From contig JABVXU010000115.1 in assembly GCA_013365365.1 (NCBI GenBank), positions 1 through 64,000 on the forward strand: a DNA stretch of 64,000 nt, in the 5' to 3' direction. This DNA comes from Cruorifilaria tuberocauda (lineage: Eukaryota > Nematoda > Chromadorea > Rhabditida > Onchocercidae). The notes below the pieces were generated by a model. That model saw nothing but the letters and a program-made list of their open reading frames with translations. It had not been told where the DNA came from and ran no database searches. Position 1 is the stretch's first letter. Every line of letters starts with the position of its first letter. This document shows, piece by piece, positions 1 through 13,049 of the stretch. The position numbers and the translations under genes were made by a program.

Positions 1-240
1 GAGAAGGAAAAACGAAAAACAGGTTTAGGTGTATTTATCAGTAATATTTAATGAGTCTACTGGTTCCTGATTCAAATAAATAGCAGTAACATGATTAACT
101 TATCTTCATTCAATTTCGATTCATTAATCATTGATCAAAACTCAGAAAGTTCAGAACGGAGGATTGTTTTTCTTATTTTTGAAAAACATGTAGGTAACAA
201 GAAATATTTCTAAACTGAATGAGGAAATAAACTTTTCAAA
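1..240. repeat. Dispersed repeat, copy 1
   Basis: The first 83 bases and bases 101-240 recur in the same order and orientation at 5400-5850, with a few substitutions and with extra sequence inserted in the second copy. The two copies flank the ABHD14-type gene. No coding potential is visible. It may be one end of a local duplication or an old interspersed repeat. Confidence 0.75.
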
Positions 241-2021
241 TTTTTGCTATCTCTTCTTTTCATGATACTCAAAATGTGTTAATCATCCTTCTACAACAGT
301 TGGTTTTCTATATCGGCAAATTTTAATTTCAATTGTCCTAAATTTTTTTTTAAAAGTATTCACACCTTATGCTACTGCTACCTTTCATCATCTTCATCAT
401 TTATTCATCTTTAATTGAATTATATCCATGTGACAAATTATTTTAAATCAATATTTGACAAGCGATTTATTGATTGTTTAGAGGACGATAATACTTTCTC
501 CATTGGATCAAAAATAAGTTGTTTAAAAAGTAAGTTAGTAAGTTATAAAGTAAGATTTCACCATTCTTCATTATCTCAGTAATTCAACTGATTATATTTA
601 CTTAAATTTATTAAAATTTGATTGAGTCTTTTATCGTATTAAATTTTATTATCGAATTTTATTTCCAAATTCTTTCAAAATTTTCAAATCATCATTATGA
701 TAAATTATTATTGAGATATATTTTAATTATTTCACAATAATTTTTCTAACAGAATTTTTATTACAAAAAGCGTGGAAAAGAGTAAATGAGAGATGGGAAA
801 GAATTTCATGATATAAGATTAAATTATTATTGTCAAATTCCTGTCCTCTATTTGTTTATCAAAGAAATGAAATAGCAAAGTCGAGAGAGAGAGAGAGATA
901 TGACAAAGTTATACGAAATTATTTCAAATTATTTTAAGCTAATCTTAATTTAGCTTTTCTTTTCGCTTCGAAATGCTAATTCGATATTTTTTTTTGCTCA
1001 AAAAAATTTCGGATTGACAAATGCTGAAAGAATTTTATAAATGATAAACATTTTGATTGATAACTTTTGTAGTTCGATTAATTGTTGACATCTTGTAATG
1101 ATTACAGATGATAAATGATAACAAATGAACTGAAAGAGACTTTTATCAAGTTTTTTCCTTCTAATAATTTTATTTGCAAATTCAAGACTTTTTCAAGATT
1201 TTACCAAGGAACTCGTATTTGAATGATTTTTTGACAAGATAATAATAATGCTTGTAAAATCCGTAAAGATGAAGTTATCATCATGTAAGCAATTGTTAGC
1301 TATAATGAAATGATATTTCTAGAAATCAAATTATAGCAATATCTATTGAAACTTTCCGGTTAAATCTTCCGGTAAGATCAATAGGAAAAGCGGACTGGTT
1401 GATGAAAGGATTTGAAGATGTTTTTTGTTTTAATTTTATCATTCATTATCTAATAATCCTCTACAATTCATCTCATCTCATCTCTCTCTCTCTTGATGTA
1501 TTATCAATTTATCAATTAAAAAAATTTTCATAATTTATCGGATGTTAATGGAATAAAAATTATCCATTATGCAGTGATGCATGATAATGAGAGTGCAATT
1601 AAGAGCTTGTTAAAGTACAGCCAAAAATGTTTCATTTATCAAAACAGAATTGTTTTCAGGGAAAATATCAGAATGATATTACGCTTTTGTTGAGTTACGG
1701 AAATAATTGCATGCATATTTGCGGTACATGCATAATACCGTATTGTCAGATAAGAAATGTTAGAAATATTAATGAATTTTAGTTAAGACAATTTTTGATT
1801 TAGGAATCACTGACAAACTAATTTTGTATTGGAATTTCGATTAGACTGATGTCGCTGATTGGGTTGACTTCGGTGGAAATATCAGATGAACGGATTCGGA
1901 CAGGAAGATTGAAAGACTGTTTATTTAAAAGCAGTAATGATATAACAAAATGCAAAGATTGAAACTGAAAAAAAAATTGGAAAACTCCCGGAAAACTCTC
2001 CTCGAAATATATTCAAGGATA
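241..2021. other. Intergenic, no gene seen
   Basis: This AT-rich stretch holds short homopolymer runs and brief GA and CT runs (885-898, 1480-1493). I see no exon-like open frame with splice signals on either strand. It lies 3' of the minus-strand hydrolase gene. Confidence 0.6.
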
Positions 2022-2027
2022 TTTATT
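2022..2027 (-). terminator. Poly(A) signal of ABHD14-type gene
   Basis: The plus strand reads TTTATT, which is AATAAA on the minus strand, about 45 bases past the stop codon of the hydrolase gene. Position and orientation suit a polyadenylation signal. Confidence 0.55.
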
Positions 2028-2071
2028 CAACGAATAATCCATTCAAATATTCAATACTGTATGTATTTTGT

Positions 2072-3914
2072 TTAGGAAGAACGAATAGAATACAAAAAAT
2101 TGATCAAAGCAGTCACGAATTCAATTGGTTTTTTGATATACGCAGCATGCGGTGCATCCGGAATGACTACTGAATTCTTATTTGGAATTTTGAATAGTTT
2201 CGGTGAAATTGATCCTTCATCTTCACTACCATAAATTATAAGTGTAGGTACCTGCAACAACGATTAACCTCTTCCATTTGAAAATTTGATATAAGAATCA
2301 TAAAGATCAAATAATTTACTTTCATCCCAATATTAATGGATAGATTATGAAAATAAGAATAATGAAAGATAAGAGAGTACAGTGATATGACGGAAAGAAC
2401 ATCATGCTAATGTGACTATTTGCATGAGTTAAATTTAGGAATTCTTAAATTTGAAATTAACCTTTCTCTAATGGAACTTTAATCTTCAGTATGAATGAAA
2501 TTATGAAGATACAGAAATTGGAATACTGTAAAAGATTCGTATTAAAATATAGAAAATCTAAAAAACTTATCAAAGATACCTTAGAATCTAATAACTTCAG
2601 GTATGAGATTTCAATTTGGGATACGCTAATATGCTAATATGCTATTGAAATGTAATCTAAAGTAAAATATTTACAAATAAGAATAAATTAAGCGTTGGGT
2701 AATCAGTATGTATTATGCTATATCTATTTGTCGATATGCATTGTAATATCAATCAATTTGTTATAATATTAAACTATTTACATTTTGTACAATATAAAGG
2801 GTATTTAACGATATCATTGTTGAAATTTACATTCTAAAAGTAATAACGATTCTTAAAACCAATCAATAAGATAAACTTTAGTGTTACTCTAGATGCGGAA
2901 TGAAGAGAAAGAGAAAAAAAAAATTTTAATCAAAAAGATCTAAATTTAAACTTTACGAAACAAACCATGAAATTCTCCCAGCTATCACTGCGAACGCAAC
3001 ATGGTGCTACCGGTACGAAACCACCAATTTTACTTGGATTACTGAGTACATACGGTACGGAATAACGTCCACTTGCAGAAGGACTTATGATAATTGGCTT
3101 ATGAATATTTAAACCTTTTATTGCTAATGACATAAATGTAGAATAATCACTTTGTGTCACACTTTTGGTCCGACTGTAACTGAAGCCTGAAGCAATAAAT
3201 AAATTTTATCATTAATTTAACTAATCACATCTCTGATATCATTATGAATATTAGCTATCATAATTATGCTAATAAATTTTACAACATAAGTGATTCAAAC
3301 GTTTTAGCTAATTCTGTCAAATAGCATGATTTTCATAATTTAACAGCTATATTGAATAATTCTATCATACCCGGTAAATCAATTGCAATAGTTCGATATC
3401 CGGCAGCGGCACTTATTTGCATAATAGAAGGCTTGTCTCTATTCCAGTCATGAGAAGAATATGCAGCTCCATGCAAGTATAAAAGATTTCCGCGATATTT
3501 TACCTTCACTGATGGTTTTGCTTCCAAATAATACAGCATTGTTCCATCCTGAAATTGAACATTTTAATGAAATTCTTATAAATATCTTTTTTATTTTGTT
3601 ATCTTTACACTTTACATCTTTTAGATTACTTTGAGATACAAAAAGATTATATATTGTAAGTTATTTTGCAGATATATATCTCATGTATATCTCGCACAAC
3701 TATGAATTAGTAGCAGCAAAAATTTCGAAATAATAAAATGAAAGAGAGTAAGCACCTGAAGCATAATAGTAGCATTCTTGACAACAATTTTAGCTGCATC
3801 AATAATAATGGATTCACTTAATGCTTTGTTGAGTAAATTTACATCCTCAGTTGATGCGTTTTTTGATATGCTATGCAGCAATAGTATGCAAAAAATAATT
3901 GTCGAACAAATCAT
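2072..3914 (-). CDS. ABHD14-type alpha/beta hydrolase
   Basis: The gene has four coding exons on the minus strand: 3914-3756, 3548-3371, 3186-2957 and 2251-2072. Joined, they give 248 residues with phases that match. The start is the ATG at 3914, 16 bases after a TTTTTCAG acceptor. Residues 1-20 are hydrophobic and could be a signal peptide or anchor. The oxyanion-loop motif LHGAAYSS and the stretch AGYRTIAIDLPG follow, as in the ABHD14 (CCG1-interacting factor B) family. The likely catalytic triad is Ser149 in SPSASG, Asp200 in YGSED and His224 in APHAAY. Taking the donor GTAAAG at 2956 makes the region before the Asp align with human ABHD14B without a gap, so I preferred it to the GTTTGT donor just before it. 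Family members are small serine hydrolases; ABHD14B has been described as a lysine deacetylase. The substrate here is unknown. I am confident of the family, less so of the exact N-terminus. Confidence 0.88.
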
Positions 3915-3930
3915 TATCGTTAATATATAC

Positions 3931-3933
3931 CTG
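3931..3933 (-). promoter_or_regulatory. Likely trans-splice acceptor
   Basis: On the minus strand TTTTTCAG ends here, 16 bases before the start ATG of the hydrolase gene, with no recognisable upstream exon. In nematodes such a site is commonly the spliced-leader acceptor. An ordinary 5' UTR intron is the alternative. Confidence 0.5.
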
Positions 3934-5399
3934 AAAAATATTACTTCGTCAAATTCTACATTAATTACATTAACTTTCCTTTTGATATCAACAATTTATC
4001 AGTATATGTTATAATACCAAATAAACAGTACGTGCCATATGTCGGCTATTTTTGTCTGATTTTGTTTGTATCATTAGAACACGTATAGTGTTATAAGTAT
4101 AGAAACAATTCTTTCCCACTACTCAATAACAAACTTTTTAAAAATTCTACTGGTAATCTTGAAATCAATGAGGAGTATCATATTTCCATATGATAGATAT
4201 TATATCATATCCTTAATTCATAACCGATATCAGAATGTGATTGAGAATTAAATGATTATTTCATTTCTGTACTTCCTAATAACCGAAATAAAACAAATGA
4301 TCAGGTTGTAAAGTAAGACGAAGTGACTTTATAAAACAAAGTTCAGATCTAGAAATGATTTTTCAGTTCATAAAATTCTCTCAATTGCAGCTGTGCAGAA
4401 GCTTATTTAAAGAAATTAAGATGACTGACATATGAATATTTAATTCTTTTATTAACAATGAAACGAATTGAATGTAATTCCTCCTAAGAGAAATGAAATT
4501 ATAAAACTGTTTTTTAACTTGAAGAGTATAAAGTTGTGATGAATTCAGTATTGTACAAATAGAAATCGAATCCTTTTGAACTTATTTGATGGTTCCAAAC
4601 TTTAATGATACATTACTAGTAGCAGTACATTACTCATTCTCTCTTGATGTCAAATAAGTAAAAATCTCATCTCTTTTCTACGATTCTTGAAAATTTAAAC
4701 AATACTGCAAATTGTTACCGTTATTAGTTAATCAGAAGAAAACTATAAGCGATAACGAAATCGAAGCAGTGATTAGAAAATAGATGATAAATGATGATTT
4801 TGATGATTCAACAATAATAATTGAATTAAATCAAATCAAATAAAATATGCGATAAGATCAAGCACAGATTGATTTTTTTTAAACGAAAGTAATTTATATT
4901 ATTTGATAGGTAAGATGAAACGATCTAAAAAGATTAGAGATTGCAATGAAAGTGATAAAAAATGAAGAAGATCAAAGATTCTGACCGGAAAAATAAACCT
5001 TCTGAATAATCTTTGCTGATGAAAAGTTGTAACGCTTAACAGGAATACTTATTAATCTAATTACCGGAATAGAAACCGGAATACAAGTGATATGCTTGCT
5101 CAAACAGAGAAGTTCCGAAACTCTTCTAATATTACTGGAATACTTGAATCTAAGTGATTTTCTCTGGAAAATACAAGTTTATCCTAAGTGTAAGTTATCC
5201 TTGGATGCTATCTATAGTTGTTTAATAACAGCAATTTGATAGCAGAAAATTTTATCGATAAGACTTATTTCAGTTTAGAGGAGAAATCTTTTCCTCTCAT
5301 TTATTGTTACTATTTTAATTAGACATAAATTCAATCATTTCTCATCAGCTTACTCCTCAATTTAAATTAAGCACTTCTTATAAGTATATCTATCAATGG
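3934..5399. other. Intergenic, no gene seen
   Basis: This is the upstream region of the minus-strand hydrolase gene. It is AT-rich and contains short imperfect repeats. I see no supported gene or RNA. Confidence 0.55.
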
Positions 5400-5850
5400 A
5401 GAAGGAAAAACGAAAAACAGGTTTAGGTGTATTTATTAGTAATATTTAATGAGTAATAATTTATCAGTAACTTATATATTTCATCAGCAACTTATATTTA
5501 TCAGTAACTTATATAATGAGCTCTACTAGTTCCTGATTCAAATAAATAGAAGGAAAATTTCAATAAGTTAAACTTTTTTTTTGATCTATTATTTTCCGAT
5601 TGAATATACTCATACTACAACGATGCAAATAGGTCACGAATAAAATTGTTGACCTGAGCAGCTTGTTAAATGAGAGCAAGGAAATGTGGAAAATATCGGT
5701 CGCTTTTTTTTCTCTTCATTCAATTTCAATTCACTAATCATGATCAAAATTCAGATAGCTCAGAACGGAGGATTGGTTTTTTTTTCTTTGAAAAACATGT
5801 AGGTAACAAGAAATATTTCTAAAACTGAATGATAAAAATAAACTTGTTTC
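5400..5850. repeat. Dispersed repeat, copy 2
   Basis: This copy matches 1-240 in two blocks: 5400-5460 with bases 1-60, and about 5712-5850 with bases 101-240. A middle block (5525-5549) matches bases 60-83. Copy 2 also contains a short local tandem of a TTTATCAGTAACTTATA-like unit at 5458-5516. The pair brackets the ABHD14-type gene in direct orientation. Confidence 0.75.
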
Positions 5851-6846
5851 GATAAGTTAATTCTTCACCTACTTCAGAGAACTATTTATTTCACTAATTA
5901 ATTAGCTATGGAGCTCACATTATTCAAACGTTATTTCTGACAAATATACCTCCATTCGGTTCGTCGATTCGTCGTTCTTCGTTACCCATCGATGGATGCA
6001 TTTATAAGAAATGTTTACATCTTGATTTATATTGGGTAATTTTTTTTTTTGTCCATAAGTTTGAAAGTAAATTTAGAACGAAAAAGACAAAGTATACCTG
6101 GTAAATTTCATATTGTAAATTTAGTGTAATTATCAAGTACATCAAATTTGGAGTTTTTCGAATCGCACGTAAGTTACTATATTGTTCACTTAGAGAAAAA
6201 TACATTTATCGCAGTACACTTGATTCTCGAATGTTGAAATACATCTGAAAATATCGACGGCAATAAAATTTGTAGTAAAATTACCCACTCCGATCGCAAG
6301 AAATTATACCTAAAACAAAACTAACGGTTTTAATTTTTTCTATCAAAATTTACGTGCGTATATAAAAGTAAGAAAATCATCGTTGAGAAAACAGTTAGAT
6401 AGAAACGGAAGAATTCAAATTGAGCAATGGCCGAAATTCAAATTTTAAAATTAAATATAATATTAATAAATTAATTTGGATTGCATGAATGATAATTAGC
6501 TTTATTGTTAAGCTAAGTATATTAGAGCTACTAGTTCATCAATTCATCATAACTTTTCACAAAAACAACCGATATTTGTTACAATCTAAAATTTGAAATT
6601 TAAAAAATGCTTGACTAATTTCTTTGTAATCAAATAAGATTAATAAAAATAAATAAAACCAAATAAAAGATAACAATTTAGAGTTCCACGTCCAACAAGT
6701 TATAGCTAAAATACCAATGTTGAGATCTGAATTTAATGAAAACTTTACGGTAAAAATTAAAAAAATGACAAACATCATGAAAAAAGGCTTAAGATCCTTA
6801 GATAAGCTTGAAATTTAAATTACGAAGAAAACAGCTAAGGACGAGC

Positions 6847-6850
6847 AAAA
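6847..6850 (-). terminator. Pol III terminator of tRNA-Glu
   Basis: A run of four T on the minus strand lies about 10 bases past the 3' end of the tRNA gene, as expected for RNA polymerase III termination. Confidence 0.6.
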
Positions 6851-6859
6851 CAACAAGCC

Positions 6860-6931
6860 TTCCCATGCCGGGAATCGAACCCGGGCCGCGTGGGTGAAAG
6901 CCACGAATCCTAGCCACTAGACCACATGGGA
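6860..6931 (-). tRNA. tRNA-Glu (anticodon UUC)
   Basis: The minus strand folds into a complete 72-base cloverleaf without an intron. The acceptor arms TCCCATG and CATGGGA pair. The anticodon stem CGTGG/CCACG encloses the loop CTTTCAC, with anticodon TTC at 6898-6896. The T-arm reads CCGGGTTCGATTCCCGG and serves as the B box. The sequence is very close to eukaryotic cytosolic tRNA-Glu genes. It decodes GAA and GAG codons. It stands alone between the hydrolase and the zinc transporter. Confidence 0.97.
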
Positions 6932-7586
6932 GATGCCACCCTCCCAATAAACCTTACCTAAACCGGAAAACTAAAATTCAAATTTGCCGGAAAGAAGGAT
7001 GAAATGATCGATCTGTCAGGAATTAAATCTGAATTGCGTAACCGGAAGAATTAGAAATCATAACTGATTGCAACAGGACATTAATTATAATCTGAAATAA
7101 TGAACTTTTGAGAGAATAAGTGAAAGATTACTTAATAACGGAATTGTTGCTGAAATTAACTCCACAACGATAAGAATAAAAAGTAGAGATAGCGGGAAAT
7201 GATGGCGGCTGCATTAAATACTTGCGTTTTGAAAATGGAATTTAGCCGGTTTCTACCGTTTTATTGACGTAATTGACGGATTTATGTTGCCATAGTCGTT
7301 TTGCTATTTTGCCTAAGTTGTAAATTTTCCTTTATTCATATATGAATAAAAGTTGCATTATAAAAGACCCATTTCATTTACTGTTTTATTATTCCATAGT
7401 TCAGACATCTTACGCTTACCTACCTTTAACTTTACTCAAAGTTACATTAAGATTGGTTCATTTGTCTAAGATTTGTGTACTCATTGTTTATTTACTTGAA
7501 TTGAAGTGTTATTATGAATTCATAAGGTTAAAGGTTTTAGTATTTGGAGTTACAAATTTACTCGTATTATATTTTTTATTTTTTCA
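6932..7586. other. Promoter region of SLC30A9 gene
   Basis: This stretch separates the tRNA from the first recognised SLC30A9 exon. An ATG at 7202 opens only 21 codons before a stop and no spliced continuation fits. I see no clear promoter motif. Confidence 0.4.
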
Positions 7587-7587
7587 G
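7580..7587 (+). promoter_or_regulatory. Likely trans-splice acceptor of SLC30A9
   Basis: A TTTTTTCAG acceptor ends at 7587 and starts an exon with a 66-base 5' UTR before the ATG at 7654. This is typical of a nematode spliced-leader site, although a 5' UTR intron would look the same. Confidence 0.5.
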
Positions 7588-7653
7588 CTTTTGCGGAATT
7601 TAATGCAGTCTCCAAAAATTGTTTTGTACAAAGTGGCAAAATCCAGATAGCAT

Positions 7654-10600
7654 ATGATGCTTCGTACAGCATTTTGTAAGTTTATTATAGGACTTTTTCG
7701 TGAAATAAATCTCAGAAATTTGTTATAAATTTCTATTCTTCTCCGGACGGACATATTTTAAATTATAAAAGACTATTTGCTTTTTCTACTGTTGAATACT
7801 TTTTTAGAAAATGAGATTGGCAATTGACGAAGATAAGATTTGTTCAAATGATAAGATTATTCTGTAATAATCCATAGAGTGGTAAATAGTTAATTTATTG
7901 AGTGAATTCTGGCATTAAGGTTTCCAAAGTTATGTGAATTAGAAAAAGAATATAGAAAAATGGGAAGAGTAGATGATGAGGAAGTAAATAAACTTCCAAA
8001 AAATTTTTTAGTGGTTATCAAAAAGTATACAGTAAGTAGGTGTACTTTTACGTATTAACGTTTTACGTTTTACTTTCTGGCGCATTTTCAAATCTGTATC
8101 AATCATGCCCAAATTTTTTGAAATTTATGTTTTGCTTTTTACTCAAGTAATTTTTATCACAGTTGTGGAGAAGGGTTCACATGCTCTATTCCGTACCTGT
8201 GCATTTAATGGGAAGTTTAATGAAATTAAAGGTAAATTGTTTCGTGCCGCTCAGTCATCACGAAAACGAAATGTTGCAACGGAGGATTTAATTGAAGAGG
8301 TTACTTTTGTTTTTATTAAGAACTGAAATAAAAATTTAATAGCAGTAATATATTATCCTTGGTTAGAATAAAATAAAATATTGTTAACATAGAATGGAAT
8401 TTGGATTTTAATAGAGTTATCGCCTAATTAATTTTCAAGGATGCCAAAAAGGTCAGGAAGAAAATTACATTTGGAGGTTAGGAGATTTGCATCTCATTCA
8501 TGAGATTTAAACTTCCATGACTAAATTTTTCATTTCTTAACATGTAGTTGATTTCAGACTCAAGCCATGTTAGAATTTGGCTTAACACGTGAACATCTAC
8601 AAAATCTACCACGAAAGGAGCTTTTTCCTAAGAAAGCAGTGTACAATATAGAAGATGTTTATCACAAAGCATTGCAGGTTTGTGTTTGTCGATCAAGCAG
8701 TTTTAGTAAGTTTCGTTTCACATTTTTTAAGAAAATTTTGGATGACTTTTTTAGGTACATGGTAGTGAAAGCGGTGTACAGCAAAGAATGCAATTATATC
8801 AAAAATATTTATATCATAGTCCATTGTTTGATGAGCGAAAACAAAAGAAAAAGCGGTCTACTCCATTTACTGCAGAGGTAATTGAACTTCGATTTCAATC
8901 TCATTCGTTGTAGAAAAACCTTCATCCTGATATATAGTTGTCATATTGCTCTCCTTTCCATCTTTTCAGTTAATAAAAAATAATTTTAAATTATCATTTA
9001 TTCTATTTAGGATGCTACAAATGCTGTAAAAATTGCACTGGGCACAAATTTGCTTGACGTTTGCTTCAAATTATATGGTGCATTTATTACTGGTTCGTTT
9101 GGAATATTTTCATCATTCATTGCTAAACTTTGAACTATGTTGCTTAAATGTCTGCTTCTTGTATAGAGATAAGAAACTAAAATGTCCTGCATATGAATCT
9201 TATCATACTGAAGTTGGAAGTTAACTTTAATGATTAGAGTGGAAAATTTGTATAGCCATTCCATTCCGGCTGGAATAAACTGAAATTTTTATATTTTTAT
9301 CATTTTGTTGATTAAAATTAATCATTGTTTAGGATCAAAAAGTTTGGCTGCTGAATGTTTGCATAGTTCCCTGGATTTAACCAATCAAATTATCTTGATG
9401 TATGGAATACGATGGTCGAAACTAAATCCCACACCAACTTATCCGTATGGTTATGGTAATGCACGATATATTGCTTCACTAATCAGTGGTTGCTGGCTTT
9501 TTGGATTTGGTGGTGGAGTTTCGCTGTACCATGGCGTTACTGGTCTGCTTCATCCTCACGCAATCGAATCACCAGAATGGGCAAGTTTGTAAAGAACTTA
9601 TGATTAAGACTTCCCAGGTTTTCATTTTGTAAAAATATTCAATAATAGTAGTGCAACTTTCTCGATAAGATCAGTACTATCAGTTGATAAGTTTAATGTT
9701 ATGCATAAATTTATACTATCTTGACATAAGCAGATGTATAGAAGTTCCTAATAAAATGCTGGTAAAAGTATAGTTCGTATTGATAATAGGAGTTGATCCA
9801 GATTCCCTATGGTAAGAACTCATCTAATTCCTTAAAAACTTTAAAATTGAATTCTATTCTATTTTTACTTTTTTCGTTTTATGATTTTTTATAAAGCATT
9901 GATTATAGATTTCAGGCATTTGTCACTTTGACAATGTCTTTTTTACTGCAAGGATCATCAGCGTCATATGCATGGTGGAAAGTGCGGCGGAAAGCGAAGC
10001 AGCGTCACATGTCCCTCATTGAATATGGTCGTTAAAGTTTAAATTCTCAAAATTTAATATTTTTTATCCAAAACTCTTTTCTGATATGCAATAAAAATGT
10101 CATTGTCCAAATTATATTTCAAGTCAAATTACACGATCTGTTGGTTATAATAGATGTAGTATTTAGTTCTTTCCTCCTTTTAGGTTTTTGGAATTTTGAG
10201 TAGTTCTAAATATCATTTGGCAAAAATTTGTTTAGTTTATATTGATATTTATAGAACTTAAATTTTTAGCACAGAACAGTTTATTCTCAAAATTTCATTT
10301 TCAGTGAGAACAAGCGCCGATCCAAGTTTAAGTGTGGTTTGCTTGGAGGATTCGGCATCAATTTTCGGAGCATTTATTTCTATTTCATCAATCGCATTAA
10401 GCTGTATGCTGGAAACTAGTATTCCGGACTCCGTTGGCTCAGTTTTGATCGGTATTTTGTTAGGTAGTGTCGCTGCATTTATCATTCGCAATAACGCAAT
10501 GCATTTGGCAGGCAAATCAGTTCCACAAGTTGTAATCAATGATATTGTAGCACAATTGAGGCACGACAGCATCATCAAGTTAGTTTTTTAAGTGTTTTTC

Positions 10601-13011
10601 AAGTAAGATAAATTAAAAATTATCACAAAAAATTATGTAGCACATTGGCGCTGAAAAAGCATAGATGTAAACTTCATTTTACCTATTTTTATAGCAGATT
10701 ATTCTAAATTGATTGTTGTCTTTTTACTTGTTGAAAAAATATATTAATATAGATCAGTACATGATGTAAAAGCAGTGGGACATGGAGTTGGACAAGTTCG
10801 ATTCAAGGCCGAAGTAGAGTACGATGGACGAGCAATCACTAATTTGTATCTTTCCGAGTCATGTCACATTCCTTCCGTCATTGAAGTTAGTTTTATTGTA
10901 GCATCATTAAAGAAACTCTTTTGAGACAGGCCATGTGTCAAAGTGGACATATTTATTAAATGGGAAAATTTCCGATTGCTGTCTTATTTTATATGATATA
11001 GTTACCCGTTTATCAGTATATATCATATAATTTTAATCTTCTATATAGCGAAAATTATTTTTTACTTTTCTTTTTGCTTTTTTTTCCGTTTTTAGCAGAA
11101 AAGTTCAACAGGTTTCAACTGTTTCTTTCTGCTATTTTTACTATTACTAAAGCTTTTTAATGAATTTAGAAATAAAAGAATTCAGAAAAAACCTTAGAAG
11201 AATAGTTGTAATTAAAAAAAAATTTTTTTTGAATATTCTTTGGATTGAAATATTTTCAAGTAATTTTTGCTTTTCTGTTTGTATTTGTATTTAAGTTTTA
11301 GAAGAACTTTCTTTGAATTTTTATCTTTTGATAAAATATTCTAAAATTTGAATCTTTTGATTCCGGAATTCGAAGTTCCATTTCGACAATAAATTTTAAC
11401 ACTAATATTTTACTCAGCATAGTTAAACGCAATATGGTAGTTTCAATACACAAACCGTCAGTATTACTGATTTTTTTTGCAATTTGAGCAGTTTACGTTT
11501 TAAACAATACGTCCTTTTTGTCCCACAAGCAAATGACGATGTGAATTCGTAGAGGCTTAATTTCTTTTTTTAATATACTAATACAAACACTTGCTCAAGT
11601 GTCTCCTTCAGCAGAAAAATTTTTTTAATTATTTTTTGGAGGTTTTTTTTTTCAAATAAATATTTGAGATGTTGTTGTAGTTTTGGTTAAAAGCCATCTA
11701 TTCGCAAAAGTATATTGTCTCTTTTTTCAGTGAATTGAAACCATTTATACATGTATTTTTTCTAGATCTCTTTCTCTTCTTTCTTTTAAATATTTATGCT
11801 AGAAAAAAAAAGAAATCTCTTAAATTAAATTCGTACATCGCATTAAAATTTACTGATACATTTCCATCAAAATCGGTTTTCCTAAAAATTTTACTGAAAT
11901 ACATTGAAGAGCTGATTTTTTGCTTGATCGAATCTTGCAAGTGCTTGAGAAATAATATTTATTTTTTGGGAATTATGGATTTTCAATTTAATATAATTTC
12001 ATTTAACATTTGTTACATTCTCTCCCCTCTATCGGAGGTAGCTTCGTTTAATAAACTCTACAAGTAATGACAATAATATGCTAATTTTACCATAGTCCTT
12101 TCCTTCATTTGTCGTTTTCTTAGTTATAATTTTTGTTCTTTTTCTTTAATTTCTTCCAATCATTCTCTTTCACAATATCTTTTCTTTGCTTTTCAAAAAG
12201 AAAAATTTGGAAATTTTTGAAAAGTTATAGGCATAATCTTAATTTGAAATGCATAGAAAACGTAAATAATAGCGAAAATGGAATGAATGATATTTTAATC
12301 ACCTCTTACTCCAATGGCCCTCATCACTGATCGTTATGCAGAAAATAAAATATTGATGAAAAAGAGAGTTGAATAATTTTCTTCATTTTTGAATTTTGTC
12401 TTCAGCAAATCATTATTATTTCAAATAAAACGTTTTTTAGTAAATTCTCTCATTTTCATTATTGCTTTGATTTTGCCTCATGTTTCCTTTCGCTTAAGAA
12501 AATCAGGTATAATGTTTTCGTCGGTTTATAACAAAATATTCTGAATGAGCAATTTTTAAAATCAACGCGTAATTTGGTAAGAAGGATCTGGAAAATCAGC
12601 ACCAACTTCGAGTGCCTAATTTTTTTTATATTTTGAAATTCTTAAAATTTCATCCTGAACTTCACGAATCTCGATTCGACTCTCTTTTTTTCGACTTACC
12701 TATTTCATTAAGTGTTTGCCATACAGGAGAAAGGAACATATACATGATAAAAAACTGTATTATAATTTGTTTATCATTCAATCAATATGGATAGAAAATA
12801 TGAGGAATTACTTATTTCTCGGATGTAAATGATCTTATGTATGGTTTTGCAGGAAGCGAAGAAAATTAAGGATGAAGAAGGACTACGACGATTCATGTTA
12901 CATCATGGTGAACATATTGTTAATCGGGTAGCTGATGAGGTGGATCGTATTGAAGATATGATTACGAAGAAGCATCCGGATGTGAAACATGTTGATTTGG
13001 AACCACTGTAA
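7654..13011 (+). CDS. slc-30A9: Mitochondrial zinc exporter SLC30A9
   Basis: Ten coding exons give 469 residues: 7654-7675, 8163-8299, 8558-8677, 8755-8877, 9011-9092, 9333-9580, 9916-10027, 10305-10578, 10753-10885 and 12853-13011. An in-frame TAG just before the ATG fixes the start. The first 45 or so residues are rich in Arg and Lys and lack acids at the very start, which fits a mitochondrial presequence. The protein matches SLC30A9 (HUEL, ZnT9) along its cation-efflux domain. His172 and Asp176 form the HxxxD metal motif in HSSLD, Glu296-Asp297 lie in the LLED-type motif of the later helix, and the C-terminal domain runs from VHDVKAVG to HVDLEPL. In worms and humans this family moves zinc out of the mitochondrial matrix. 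Two oddities stand out: a probable GC-AG intron at 9581-9915 and a last intron of nearly 2 kb. If the GC donor is not used, a GT donor at 9589 with acceptor 9908 adds five residues. Confidence 0.92.
10886..12852 (+). other. Long last intron of SLC30A9
   Basis: This 1967-base intron is AT-rich. The open stretches inside it (for example 11735-12067) are low-complexity, lack splice-compatible phases and resemble no family. I see no nested gene. Confidence 0.7.
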
Positions 13012-13043
13012 ACTACTGTGAAACATTATCAGTTTTTTTAAGA

Positions 13044-13049
13044 AATAAA
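13044..13049 (+). terminator. Poly(A) signal of SLC30A9
   Basis: AATAAA lies 33 bases after the TAA stop of the SLC30A9 gene, a typical spacing for a nematode 3' end. Confidence 0.6.

Noticed and set aside
7202..7267. Upstream ATG as the SLC30A9 start
   Set aside because: It opens only 21 codons before a stop, and an in-frame TAG directly before 7654 shows that coding begins at 7654.
10258..10578. Minus-strand 106-codon frame
   Set aside because: It is the antisense of SLC30A9 exon 8, which encodes the conserved LEDSA region.
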